Assembly: GCF_000012885.1 (NCBI RefSeq)
Contig: NC_007498.2
Span: forward strand, 1,488,001-1,552,000
DNA length: 64,000 nucleotides
Direction: 5' to 3'
Source: Syntrophotalea carbinolica DSM 2380
GTDB taxonomy: Bacteria > Desulfobacterota > Desulfuromonadia > Desulfuromonadales > Syntrophotaleaceae
Shown here in pieces: positions 43,004 to 50,397 of the stretch. The number at the start of each line of letters is the position of its first letter. Position 1 is the stretch's first letter. The notes under the pieces are model-generated. The model worked only from the letters and a program-made list of their open reading frames with translations, was not told the DNA's origin and did no database searches. Both the position numbers and the translations under genes were made by a program.

Positions 43004-43822
43004 ATGGCAATGATAGATAATAAACAGTGGCAGACATTGGCACGCAAGGCAGACCGTTTACTTGAGTCCGGCGACTGGGCGGCGGCAGTCAAATACTACA
43101 GGCAGGCGCTTGTAGCGAACGAGGATGTTGCCGAACTGTACGCCGGTCTTGGCGAAGCTCTTGCGGAAGGCGGCAAGCTGGAAGAGGCTGTTGAGGCTTA
43201 TCAGGCTGCGCTGGACCGCGTTCCTGAAGATATGGAAAGCCTGTTTGCATTGGGCGATTTGCATTTTGAATTGGGCCAGGACGATTTGGCGCTGGCGTGT
43301 TATAGCCGTCTGGCTTCCGATGCGTCCGAGGCAGGTGAAGCTTTGGCCAGGATGGGGATTGTCCATGCCGGTCGTGAAGAATACCGGGAAGCTCTCGATT
43401 TATTGGAGCAGGCCCGCAAGGCCGACCCCGATTCGTCTTTTGTTCTGAACGGATTGGCACAGGTTTATAGTGCCCTCGGGCGACAGGAAGATGCGCAGAA
43501 AGTATTGCGACAAGCTTTGCAGATCGATTCCGAGGATTCTCAAATCCTGCTCGCCCTGGGAGAGCTGGAGCTCGACATGGGGCATACCGATGTCGCTGAG
43601 CGGCTTTATCGCCAGGTCCTTGAACTGGAGGCCGACCTCCCTGAGGTTCACCTGGCGCTGGGCAGTCTCATGTTGAGTCGGGAACGGACCCGTCAGGCCC
43701 TTGATTATTACCGCCGTTTCCTTGAACTGGAAAAAGATCCGGGCTCTGAGGATCTTAAAAAAGAGGTGGCTGCGGTAGTGGAAGGACTGGAATCGGAACT
43801 GGGCAGGGGCGCCAAAAAATAG
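43004..43822 (+). CDS. TPR repeat protein
   Basis: This 272-residue protein is made of about seven TPR units (for example AELYAGLGEALAEGGKLEEAVEAYQAALDRVPEDME and LGRQEDAQKVLRQALQIDSED). It has no signal peptide, membrane span or other domain, so it should be a cytosolic adaptor for protein complexes. The GTG/ATG start lies shortly after pgsA and may share its transcript. Partners are unknown. It ends at a strong hairpin terminator shared with the convergent PxxKW gene. Confidence 0.85.
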   Translation: MAMIDNKQWQTLARKADRLLESGDWAAAVKYYRQALVANEDVAELYAGLGEALAEGGKLEEAVEAYQAALDRVPEDMESLFALGDLHFELGQDDLALACYSRLASDASEAGEALARMGIVHAGREEYREALDLLEQARKADPDSSFVLNGLAQVYSALGRQEDAQKVLRQALQIDSEDSQILLALGELELDMGHTDVAERLYRQVLELEADLPEVHLALGSLMLSRERTRQALDYYRRFLELEKDPGSEDLKKEVAAVVEGLESELGRGAKK

Positions 43823-43834
43823 TGGGCAATAAAA

Positions 43835-43860
43835 AAGGGCAGCCCGGCCGGGCTGCCCTT
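43835..43860. terminator. Bidirectional terminator, perfect palindrome
   Basis: AAGGGCAGCCCGG at 43835-43847 is followed at once by its exact reverse complement CCGGGCTGCCCTT at 43848-43860, flanked by an A run on the left. It lies between the convergent TPR and PxxKW genes and should terminate both transcripts, most clearly the minus-strand one (a T run follows on that strand). Confidence 0.85.
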
Positions 43861-43885
43861 CAGTTTCATCCCTGGGCAAAAAAAC

Positions 43886-44170
43886 TTACTTGCCTTTGGA
43901 AGCCTTTTTGGAAGCTTTGAGGGGATTGACTTTTTGAGCGTTGCTCTGGATTTCAACTTTTTTGTGGCTGGCCAGATTGCACAGTCCCTGCGCCCATTTA
44001 CGCTCAGGGGCGGGATAAGCCGAGCAAACGGGGCCAATGGAGCTTTCCACGATCCGGTCGCAACCCTCGCAGGCTTCGACGACCGGCTGGCAGGAGTTGC
44101 CTTCAAAGATGCAGCCGTTTTTGGTCCAGAAGGTACACTCGGTACCGGGAAGAATCGTTTCACATTTCAT
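43886..44170 (-). CDS. PxxKW family cysteine-rich protein
   Basis: This 94-residue protein is rich in cysteine (CETILPGTECTFW, NGCIFEGNSCQPVVEACEGCDRI) and contains PERKW, matching the PxxKW family of small cysteine-rich proteins seen in deltaproteobacteria. The cysteines probably bind a metal such as zinc or an iron-sulfur cluster, but no function is established. The C-terminus is lysine-rich, perhaps for nucleic-acid contact. AGGAGG lies about 12 bases before the ATG. A promoter with a perfect TTGACA is predicted upstream. Confidence 0.8.
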   Translation of the reverse strand: MKCETILPGTECTFWTKNGCIFEGNSCQPVVEACEGCDRIVESSIGPVCSAYPAPERKWAQGLCNLASHKKVEIQSNAQKVNPLKASKKASKGK

Positions 44171-44234
44171 GGGATATTGTTGCCTCCTTTATCTCGTTTT
44201 TTCCGAGGAACATTTCGGTCCTAAAGACGACCAT

Positions 44235-44262
44235 TATTTAACAGCTTGGTGAAATTTGTCAA
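44235..44262 (-). promoter_or_regulatory. Predicted sigma-70 promoter for the PxxKW gene
   Basis: On the minus strand a perfect TTGACA (44262-44257) and TAAATA (44240-44235) are 16 bases apart, about 65 bases upstream of the ATG at 44170. The -10 box is weaker than the -35 box. Confidence 0.45.
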
Positions 44263-44349
44263 TCATTAATTCCCTGCAGTGCCGGTCGTTTTTTCCCTGA
44301 GGAAAATCCGGCGGTTCGGTACTGCTGTGGCTGGGAGTATATACAGCAT

Positions 44350-44619
44350 ATGAATCAGGTCTGGGAGCAGCTATGCCGCCGTTGCGGTCGCTGCTGTTAT
44401 GAAAAGATAGAATTCGAAGGGGAAATTTATTTCACGGACGAACCATGCGAGTATCTTGATCTGGAGACCCGGTTGTGCCGAGTCTATTCTGACCGCTGCC
44501 GGCTGCGTCCCGGATGTGTCGCGCTCACTCCGCAGCTGGTAAAAAGCGGCCTGCTGCCCGACGACTGTCCGTACGTCGATTATGTGTTGACCGAGATGGT
44601 TAAGGGGGTACTCGATTGA
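44350..44619 (+). CDS. YkgJ family cysteine-cluster protein
   Basis: The 89-residue protein contains CRRCGRCC near residue 9, then further cysteines (EPCEYLDLETRLCRVYSDRCRLRPGC and DDCPY). This is the pattern of the YkgJ/YcgN family, thought to bind zinc or iron through the CxxCxxCC motif. It is short for the family but complete by pattern. The function is unknown. It lies alone between a divergent PxxKW gene and a phosphohexomutase. Confidence 0.78.
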   Translation: MNQVWEQLCRRCGRCCYEKIEFEGEIYFTDEPCEYLDLETRLCRVYSDRCRLRPGCVALTPQLVKSGLLPDDCPYVDYVLTEMVKGVLD

Positions 44620-44757
44620 GGGGGTACAGGAAGAAACCGTCCCATGACTCCTGCTTTGAGCTTTTCCTTTGTTACAATAGACACGAGGTGAATCTGTCGT
44701 CAGCGTGCTGGTAAGTTCTTTAAACCTATTGCAGGTTTTGCGTTTTGCAGGAGGAAT

Positions 44758-46182
44758 ATGATGCACAAAATCACGTTCGGAACGTCTGGTTGGCGGGGAA
44801 TTTTTTGTGAGGATTTCACCCTCGACAATGTGCGTGTCGTTACTCAGGCCATCGCGGACCATCTGCGATCGAAGAACCTGCATGAGCGCGGCCTGGTCAT
44901 TGGACACGACAGCCGATTTCTTGGGGAAAAATTTGCCCGGGAGACAGCTTGCGTGCTTGCCGGGGACGGCATCCCCTCGTTTCTTTGCAACCGGGATACG
45001 CCGACTCCTGCTATTGCTTTTGAAATTCTGCGGCGAGGAACCGCTGGCGCCATCAATTTTACGGCCAGCCACAATCCGGCCGATTACAACGGCATGAAAT
45101 TCTCCCCGCAGTCGGGCGGTCCGGCCTTGCCGGAGCTGACCAGCGATATCGAACTGCGGGCCAATGCCATGCTCGGCGAAATCTGTTATCGGGTCATGCC
45201 TTTGTATGAGGCTTTTCAAAGTGGTCTGGTGGAGGAGATAGATCCGAAACCCGACTATCAGAAAGCTCTCGAGAAATTGGTTGACCTGTCGGTGATCGGA
45301 CGCGCCGGGATTACCGTCGCCGTCAATCCGTTGTATGGCACCGCACGCGGTTATCTCGATAGCATGCTGCGTAAATCCGGAGCCCGCGTTCTTTGTATCA
45401 ATGACCGGCGTGACCCCTATTTCGGAGGTTTCCCGCCGGAGCCCGCACAGAACTATATCGGGGATTTTGTCGATCTGGTAAAAAAGGACGCCACGATTTC
45501 TCTTGGCCTCGCAACCGACGGCGATGCCGATCGCTTCGGCATTCTTGATTGTGACGGTACTTTTATCGAACCCAATTACTTTTTGGCGCTGCTGTACGAT
45601 TATCTTGTCCGGGTGCGTGATATGAAAGGGCCGGCGGCCCGTTCTGTGGCGACTTCGCACTTTATCGATGCCGTTGCCGCTTACCATGGGCAGCAGGTGC
45701 ATGAAACTCCGGTAGGTTTTAAATATATCGGCGAACTGATAAGCTCCGGAAAAGTGCTGTTGGGCGGTGAGGAGAGCGCGGGTCTGACCATAGCGGGGCA
45801 TGTGCCGGAAAAAGACGGTATTCTGGCCTGTTTGCTGGCGGCCGAGATGGTTGCCATGACTGGCAAGTCGCTTGGCACTCAATTGCGGGATTTGTATAAT
45901 CGCGTCGGTGCGTTTTATACCCGGCGTAAAAATATTCGTCTCTCGGCCGGATATGAGGAACATTTTATCCGTAAAATGACGAGCCCCCCCCATCGGATAG
46001 GTGACTGGCGGGTCAAGGACATTGTGACGGTTGATGGATGGAAATTTCTGTTGGAAAATGACGCCTGGATCTTAATGCGTAAATCAGGTACCGAACCTGT
46101 GGTGCGGCTGTACTGCGAAGCACGCAGCGAAACGGAGCTGATGCAGCTGGTCGAGGCCGGCAAGGCATTTATCGAGGCCTGA
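44758..46182 (+). CDS. Phosphoglucomutase/phosphomannomutase family protein
   Basis: The 474-residue alpha-D-phosphohexomutase moves phosphate between C6 and C1 of a hexose. It shows the start ITFGTSGWRGI, the phosphoserine loop FTASHNPADYNGMKFSP, the metal loop ATDGDADRFG, the sugar-binding GGEESAG and the phosphate-binding RKSGTEPVVRLYCEA. All catalytic elements seem intact. Sugar specificity (glucose, mannose or glucosamine) cannot be assigned by eye. It could feed the ManC or LPS pathways. A ribosome site GCAGGAGG precedes the ATG. Confidence 0.9.
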   Translation: MMHKITFGTSGWRGIFCEDFTLDNVRVVTQAIADHLRSKNLHERGLVIGHDSRFLGEKFARETACVLAGDGIPSFLCNRDTPTPAIAFEILRRGTAGAINFTASHNPADYNGMKFSPQSGGPALPELTSDIELRANAMLGEICYRVMPLYEAFQSGLVEEIDPKPDYQKALEKLVDLSVIGRAGITVAVNPLYGTARGYLDSMLRKSGARVLCINDRRDPYFGGFPPEPAQNYIGDFVDLVKKDATISLGLATDGDADRFGILDCDGTFIEPNYFLALLYDYLVRVRDMKGPAARSVATSHFIDAVAAYHGQQVHETPVGFKYIGELISSGKVLLGGEESAGLTIAGHVPEKDGILACLLAAEMVAMTGKSLGTQLRDLYNRVGAFYTRRKNIRLSAGYEEHFIRKMTSPPHRIGDWRVKDIVTVDGWKFLLENDAWILMRKSGTEPVVRLYCEARSETELMQLVEAGKAFIEA

Positions 46183-46225
46183 GAGGGGGCCGCATTTCCG
46201 TGGATGGTCGAAAGGGTATGTGTTT

Positions 46226-46723
46226 ATGGCTGAAAATTGCCGTTATTGGTTGATGAAATCCGAGCCGGGTTGTTTTTCTATCGATGATCTCAAAGATTGT
46301 CCGGACGGTATTTCGCCGTGGGATGGAGTGCGTAACTACCAGGCGCGCAATTTGTTGAGAGATGAAATAAAAGCAGGGGACGGAGTGCTGTTTTATCACA
46401 GTAACATCCGCGAACCGGCCATTGTCGGTGTGGCCCGGGTCGTGCGCGCAGGCTATCCGGACCATACGGCCCGAGATCCGCAATCGGAGCATTTCGATCC
46501 CCGGTCCACCGACGCGGCTCCCATCTGGTATATGGTTGATGTCCAGTACGTCGCTCACTTGGTGCGGCCTCTGACCAGGGACGATCTTAGGCAACATCCC
46601 CGCTTGATGGATATGGCGGTCTTGAAGCGTGGTAACCGTTTATCCGTGCAGCCGGTCAGCGAGGAGCAATGGCGTGATGTGCTAAGGTTCGGAGGCATGT
46701 CGGAATTGCCGGATAAGATATAA
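46226..46723 (+). CDS. EVE domain protein
   Basis: The 165-residue protein is a stand-alone EVE domain, a relative of the PUA and YTH folds. Typical segments are YWLMKSEPGCFSIDDL, WDGVRNYQARNLLRD, DGVLFYHSNIREPAIVGVARVV and WYMVDVQYVAHLVRPLTRDD. EVE domains in animals and bacteria are linked to reading modified bases in DNA or RNA. I used ATG 46226, which follows AAAGGG; a GTG frame from 46220 adds two residues. The neighbours give no clue to a target. Confidence 0.9.
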   Translation: MAENCRYWLMKSEPGCFSIDDLKDCPDGISPWDGVRNYQARNLLRDEIKAGDGVLFYHSNIREPAIVGVARVVRAGYPDHTARDPQSEHFDPRSTDAAPIWYMVDVQYVAHLVRPLTRDDLRQHPRLMDMAVLKRGNRLSVQPVSEEQWRDVLRFGGMSELPDKI

Positions 46724-46729
46724 CATTTC

Positions 46730-46752
46730 CCGGGTCGCATGCGGACCCGGTT
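46730..46752 (+). terminator. Possible weak terminator after the EVE gene
   Basis: A CCGGGTC/GACCCGG stem with a seven-base loop is followed by only TTTCG. It lies between the EVE gene and the AsmA-like gene and may reduce read-through. The short T tract makes it doubtful. Confidence 0.4.
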
Positions 46753-46779
46753 TCGTCGGAATGAACCTTGGGAGGATAC

Positions 46780-49209
46780 ATGAAAAAGACACTGCGTTAC
46801 GTGGGCTTTGCCTTGGGCGGTCTGGCGGCACTGGTGTTGGTACTTCTGGTCTTGGCCAGGTTTCTCATCAGTTCCGAACAGGTGCGCGAGGCTGTGCTGC
46901 CATTGGCAAAAAACGCGTTGCAACGCGATGTTGTCCTCGGCGATATCGATATCAGTTTGTTTTCCGGCATTGTCCTGCATGATCTGACAGTGATGGATAA
47001 GGAGGGACGTACGCCGTTTGTCGAAGCCGGTACGGTGCGGCTGCGATATCGTTTCTGGCCGCTGTTGAAACTCAAGGTCGTGGTCGATGAGATCGGATTG
47101 GAACAGCCGAGGTTGCGGGTTGTGCGTAACGCTGACGGCAGTTTCAATTTCAGTGATCTGTTGCAAAGAAAACAGACAGCCGGATCGCAGATACAGACAT
47201 CGGCCAGCGAAACCGGGGAGGGTCGTTCTTTCGACCTGTTGGTATCGGAGGTGCTCCTGTCAGACGGTAAGGTGCAGTTTGTCGATTATCAGCCCAATCC
47301 CGATAATCCCTTTACTTTGGAGTTGACCGAGTTTAAGGTACGCGCCGAAAACATCTCCGCAACCCATGTCTTTCCCATCGAAGCCGAAGTTGCCATAAAC
47401 CAGGCCAGGCTCGCCGCTAGCGGGCAAGTCGATCCTTCCGCTAAAGGTGGCCAGCTCAAAATCCACCTGACCGATCTCAATGCTCCCGATTTTTCCGCCT
47501 ATTATCAAAAACAAAAAGCCGTGGGGCTCAAAGCCCTTAAAATAAATGCCGATCTCGATGTCGAGGGGACTGTCGGGCAATTGCATACCGCCGGGCGCAT
47601 TGTACTGGACGGTTTGCATCTTGAGCCTGCAGCAACGTCAGGCCGGACTATACGTGATCTCGATATTTCGCTTGATTACGATCTCGAACTCGATCGCTCT
47701 GCTGGTGTCGTCGACTTGAAACGTGGTCATTTGTTAGTGGGGGGGCTGCCTGTCGATGTGCAGGGGCGGGCCGAGCCTTTTGGGGGCACACCTTCTGTCG
47801 ATGGCACGTTAAGCCTGTCCAGGCTTGATCTGGCCACCTTGCCGAAGCTGTTGCCGCCGGCGTTGCTGGGAAATGTTCCGGCATTGAAACCTGGCGGGTT
47901 CGTGCACGGACGGTTTCATCTTGCCGGTTCCCTTAAAGATCCCAAAGCGTTGCTGAAGACCGGCGAGGTGCGTCTGGAATCGGTGCAAATCACCGCGGGG
48001 AACCTTCGCCCGGAGGTTACCGGAACCTTGACCCTGGCCAAAGATACCCTGCACGGCCGCCAGCTGAACCTGGTGCTCGGCGAAGATCGTGCCTTGTTGG
48101 ATCTGAAGGCGGCAAATCTGCTGGGCAAGCCGATACGGATCAACTCCGATCTTGCCGCCGATCGCCTGCAACTCGACGCACTGCTGGGGTCGAAAGCCGC
48201 AGTCGGCGGTAAAAAGCAGCAGGGTTCTCAGCCTTCTGCCAAAACCGTTCAAAAACAGTTGGGGCCCTTTGATCTTCCCGTTATTGCCGTGGGGACCTTG
48301 CACGTGGGGCAAGCTCTCTGGCGTGGGCTGCTGATCGAAGATTTATCCGCCCGTTATCAGCTCAAGAATAATATCTTTACCCTGGAACAATTTTCCGGCA
48401 AGACCGCTGGCGGAACTTTCTCGGAAACGGCGCATGTCGACCTTAGCAAGCCGGGACTGGCCTACAAGACCCACATCGAGACCAGCGGCATTCAGTCCGA
48501 TTCCATGTTCACCGCTCTGGCCCCCAAAATGGCCGGTACGGTTTTTGGTTTGCTGAATCTCAACGTCGATCTGCAGGGGCGCGGGACAGGGCTGGAAGGC
48601 TTGAAACAAAGCTTGTCCGGCAGCGGTGACCTTAAGGTTGCCGATGGTAAGATTACCGGTGCCGGCCTGGTTTCCGGCCTCGCCGATTTCCTCGATCTGG
48701 AGGAGCTGCGTGTGCTGCGATTCGCACAGGCCGCCGGACAGTTGGAGGTAAAGGATGGCCGTGTCCAGGTCGATGGTCATCTTGCCGGGGAGCAGGTGCG
48801 GCTGAGGCCGACCGGCAGCGTGGGTCTGGACGGAACCCTCGATGTCGGCCTGCCTGTGCGTCTGGCCCCGGCCCTGACCGCACGTCTGGATAGCCAAAAT
48901 AAGTTCAGCCGCTTTTTAACCGACTCCCAGGGCTGGGGAGAGTTGCCCCTCAAGGTAACCGGAACCGTCAAGGCCCCACGTTTTGCTCTCGATACAGCGG
49001 CCTTGAGCGGAAGCATCCGGCGCGGAGTACAGCAGCAATTGCAAAAGACACTGGAAGAAAAGGTTTTCAAGTCCAAACAGGATGCATCCCAAGAGCCTGA
49101 TGCTGGGCAACCCGGGGAACAAAAGGCAACCGAAACCGATGAAACGCATAAAAAAAGTACCGAAGAAAAGCTTCTTGAAGGCGTCATGAAGGGGCTTTTC
49201 GGAAAATAG
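46780..49209 (+). CDS. AsmA family envelope protein
   Basis: AsmA-type proteins span the periplasm and are linked to phospholipid transport to, or assembly of, the outer membrane. This 809-residue protein has one N-terminal membrane helix (about 8-28, VGFALGGLAALVLVLLVLAR), then a long repetitive beta-rich region (GIVLHDLTVMDKEG, the LEQPRLRVVRNADGSFNFSDLL segment typical of AsmA/DUF748, and a C-terminal VADGKITGAGLVSGLADFL). The C-terminal tail is charged and rich in Lys/Glu. ATG 46780 follows GGGAGG. It is a large, otherwise ordinary member. Confidence 0.85.
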   Translation: MKKTLRYVGFALGGLAALVLVLLVLARFLISSEQVREAVLPLAKNALQRDVVLGDIDISLFSGIVLHDLTVMDKEGRTPFVEAGTVRLRYRFWPLLKLKVVVDEIGLEQPRLRVVRNADGSFNFSDLLQRKQTAGSQIQTSASETGEGRSFDLLVSEVLLSDGKVQFVDYQPNPDNPFTLELTEFKVRAENISATHVFPIEAEVAINQARLAASGQVDPSAKGGQLKIHLTDLNAPDFSAYYQKQKAVGLKALKINADLDVEGTVGQLHTAGRIVLDGLHLEPAATSGRTIRDLDISLDYDLELDRSAGVVDLKRGHLLVGGLPVDVQGRAEPFGGTPSVDGTLSLSRLDLATLPKLLPPALLGNVPALKPGGFVHGRFHLAGSLKDPKALLKTGEVRLESVQITAGNLRPEVTGTLTLAKDTLHGRQLNLVLGEDRALLDLKAANLLGKPIRINSDLAADRLQLDALLGSKAAVGGKKQQGSQPSAKTVQKQLGPFDLPVIAVGTLHVGQALWRGLLIEDLSARYQLKNNIFTLEQFSGKTAGGTFSETAHVDLSKPGLAYKTHIETSGIQSDSMFTALAPKMAGTVFGLLNLNVDLQGRGTGLEGLKQSLSGSGDLKVADGKITGAGLVSGLADFLDLEELRVLRFAQAAGQLEVKDGRVQVDGHLAGEQVRLRPTGSVGLDGTLDVGLPVRLAPALTARLDSQNKFSRFLTDSQGWGELPLKVTGTVKAPRFALDTAALSGSIRRGVQQQLQKTLEEKVFKSKQDASQEPDAGQPGEQKATETDETHKKSTEEKLLEGVMKGLFGK

Positions 49210-49223
49210 AGGGGATAAGGTTC

Positions 49224-49724
49224 ATGCGAGGTGCCGCCCATTTCAGTGCGTTTGAAGCTATTCGGCTGGCTATGGAAATTGAACACAGAGAACACCGGTT
49301 TTTCGTTGCTTTGGCGCGTAAAACCAAGCGTGAGGCTCTGCGTGAAGTATTTAGCCGTATAGCCCAGGATAAAGCCGCTTTATTGCGCTCGTTGCGTCTG
49401 CGACTGGGGCGATATCCCCATGAAGGGTTCTGGGACGATGAAGAGGAAATCCTTCCTTATCTGCAGCGTTTGCCCGATGACCTTGCCGATGTCAGCGATA
49501 AGGCCAGAAACCGCGTAAGGGGACTGTCCACGGATTCGGAGGCTCTGACCCTGGCTATCGAAGTCGAGGATAACCTGGCTGCCTATTTCAGGGATACGGC
49601 GGAAAGGTCTACCCATCCGGATGGTGGCGAGGTGTTCGTCTGGCTGGCGCAGGAAAAAGATCGCCATGTTCATTTGTTGCGGGCAAGTCAGAGTCTTTCG
49701 GAGATGGAAGGGGTGCCTGGCTGA
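49224..49724 (+). CDS. Ferritin-like protein with degenerate metal site
   Basis: This 166-residue protein shares the four-helix rubrerythrin/ferritin-like layout with the next gene: helix A EIEHREHRFFVALA and helix C AIEVEDNLAAYFRD match the glutamate-bearing helices. The helix B position reads RIAQDKAALL, where an ExxH pair is expected, and helix D reads LAQEKDRHVHLL, with Glu and His one residue out of register. The di-iron site may therefore be lost or altered. It starts 15 bases after the AsmA gene and 77 bases before a canonical paralogue. Peroxide or iron handling is likely for the pair but not certain for this copy. Confidence 0.7.
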   Translation: MRGAAHFSAFEAIRLAMEIEHREHRFFVALARKTKREALREVFSRIAQDKAALLRSLRLRLGRYPHEGFWDDEEEILPYLQRLPDDLADVSDKARNRVRGLSTDSEALTLAIEVEDNLAAYFRDTAERSTHPDGGEVFVWLAQEKDRHVHLLRASQSLSEMEGVPG

Positions 49725-49801
49725 CGCACGGCTCGCCGTTTCTTCATGTATCTGCTAAGCTGAATAAAGGATTCATTATTTTTCCGGCAAAGGAGAAGAT
49801 C

Positions 49802-50317
49802 ATGAATGTGTTCGATTTCGCCATGCAAATGGAGACAGATGCTGAAGCATTTTATCGAAAATTGGCCGGCAGAAGTCCCGTGGCCGGGATCAAGAAGATC
49901 TTTACCGATTTGGCCGAAGATGAGCAGAAGCATTACCAGATTTTTCGTAACCTGAAAAATGCCATGGTTTCCAAGGCATCGTTGGAATCCAGGGTGCTTG
50001 AAGATGCCAGGAATGTTTTTGCCGAATTGCTTGAAAAAAAAGCCGACGTTACGATGATGCAGGATAACCTTGAAGGGTACCGCTATGCCATGAAACTGGA
50101 GGCCGATGGCGCCCGGTTTTATGAGGATGCTGCACGGCGGGAAGGGGATGCGGAGACCAGGATGCTCTTGTTGCGTATTGCTAAAGAAGAGCGTCGTCAT
50201 TTCAATATCGTTGAAAACGTTTATCGTTATGTCAACGCGCCGAATGAATATCTGGCCTGGGTGGAGTTCAGCAATCTCGATGAATTTCAAGCCTTTGGCA
50301 GGGATATTGACCTGTAA
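49802..50317 (+). CDS. Rubrerythrin-like ferritin-family protein
   Basis: This 171-residue four-helix protein has a full set of di-iron ligands by pattern: helix A METDAEAFYRKLA, helix B LAEDEQKHYQIF (ExxH), helix C KLEADGARFYEDAA and helix D IAKEERRHFNIVENVY (ExxH). It lacks the C-terminal rubredoxin-like domain of classical rubrerythrin. Such proteins reduce peroxide or store iron in anaerobes. It is followed by a terminator and then a group II intron. The ATG follows AAAGGAGAAG. Confidence 0.85.
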   Translation: MNVFDFAMQMETDAEAFYRKLAGRSPVAGIKKIFTDLAEDEQKHYQIFRNLKNAMVSKASLESRVLEDARNVFAELLEKKADVTMMQDNLEGYRYAMKLEADGARFYEDAARREGDAETRMLLLRIAKEERRHFNIVENVYRYVNAPNEYLAWVEFSNLDEFQAFGRDIDL

Positions 50318-50365
50318 ATCCGCAATGCCTGCCCGTGTTGTCCGGGAAATGTTTATCGTTTTTGC

Positions 50366-50394
50366 AGCCGGCTACTTTGTGAGCCGGCTTTTTT
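50366..50394 (+). terminator. Terminator after ferritin gene, intron insertion target
   Basis: AGCCGGCT at 50366-50373 pairs with AGCCGGCT at 50383-50389 and adjoining bases around a loop, and is followed by TTTTTT (50389-50394). It ends the ferritin transcript. The group II intron begins only four bases after the T run, so this hairpin is probably its target. Confidence 0.85.
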
Positions 50395-50397
50395 ATG

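Noticed and set aside
44371-45993. Minus-strand ORF of 540 codons opposite the phosphohexomutase
   Set aside because: Antisense to a gene with intact catalytic motifs; composition is that of a mirror frame and no family is visible.
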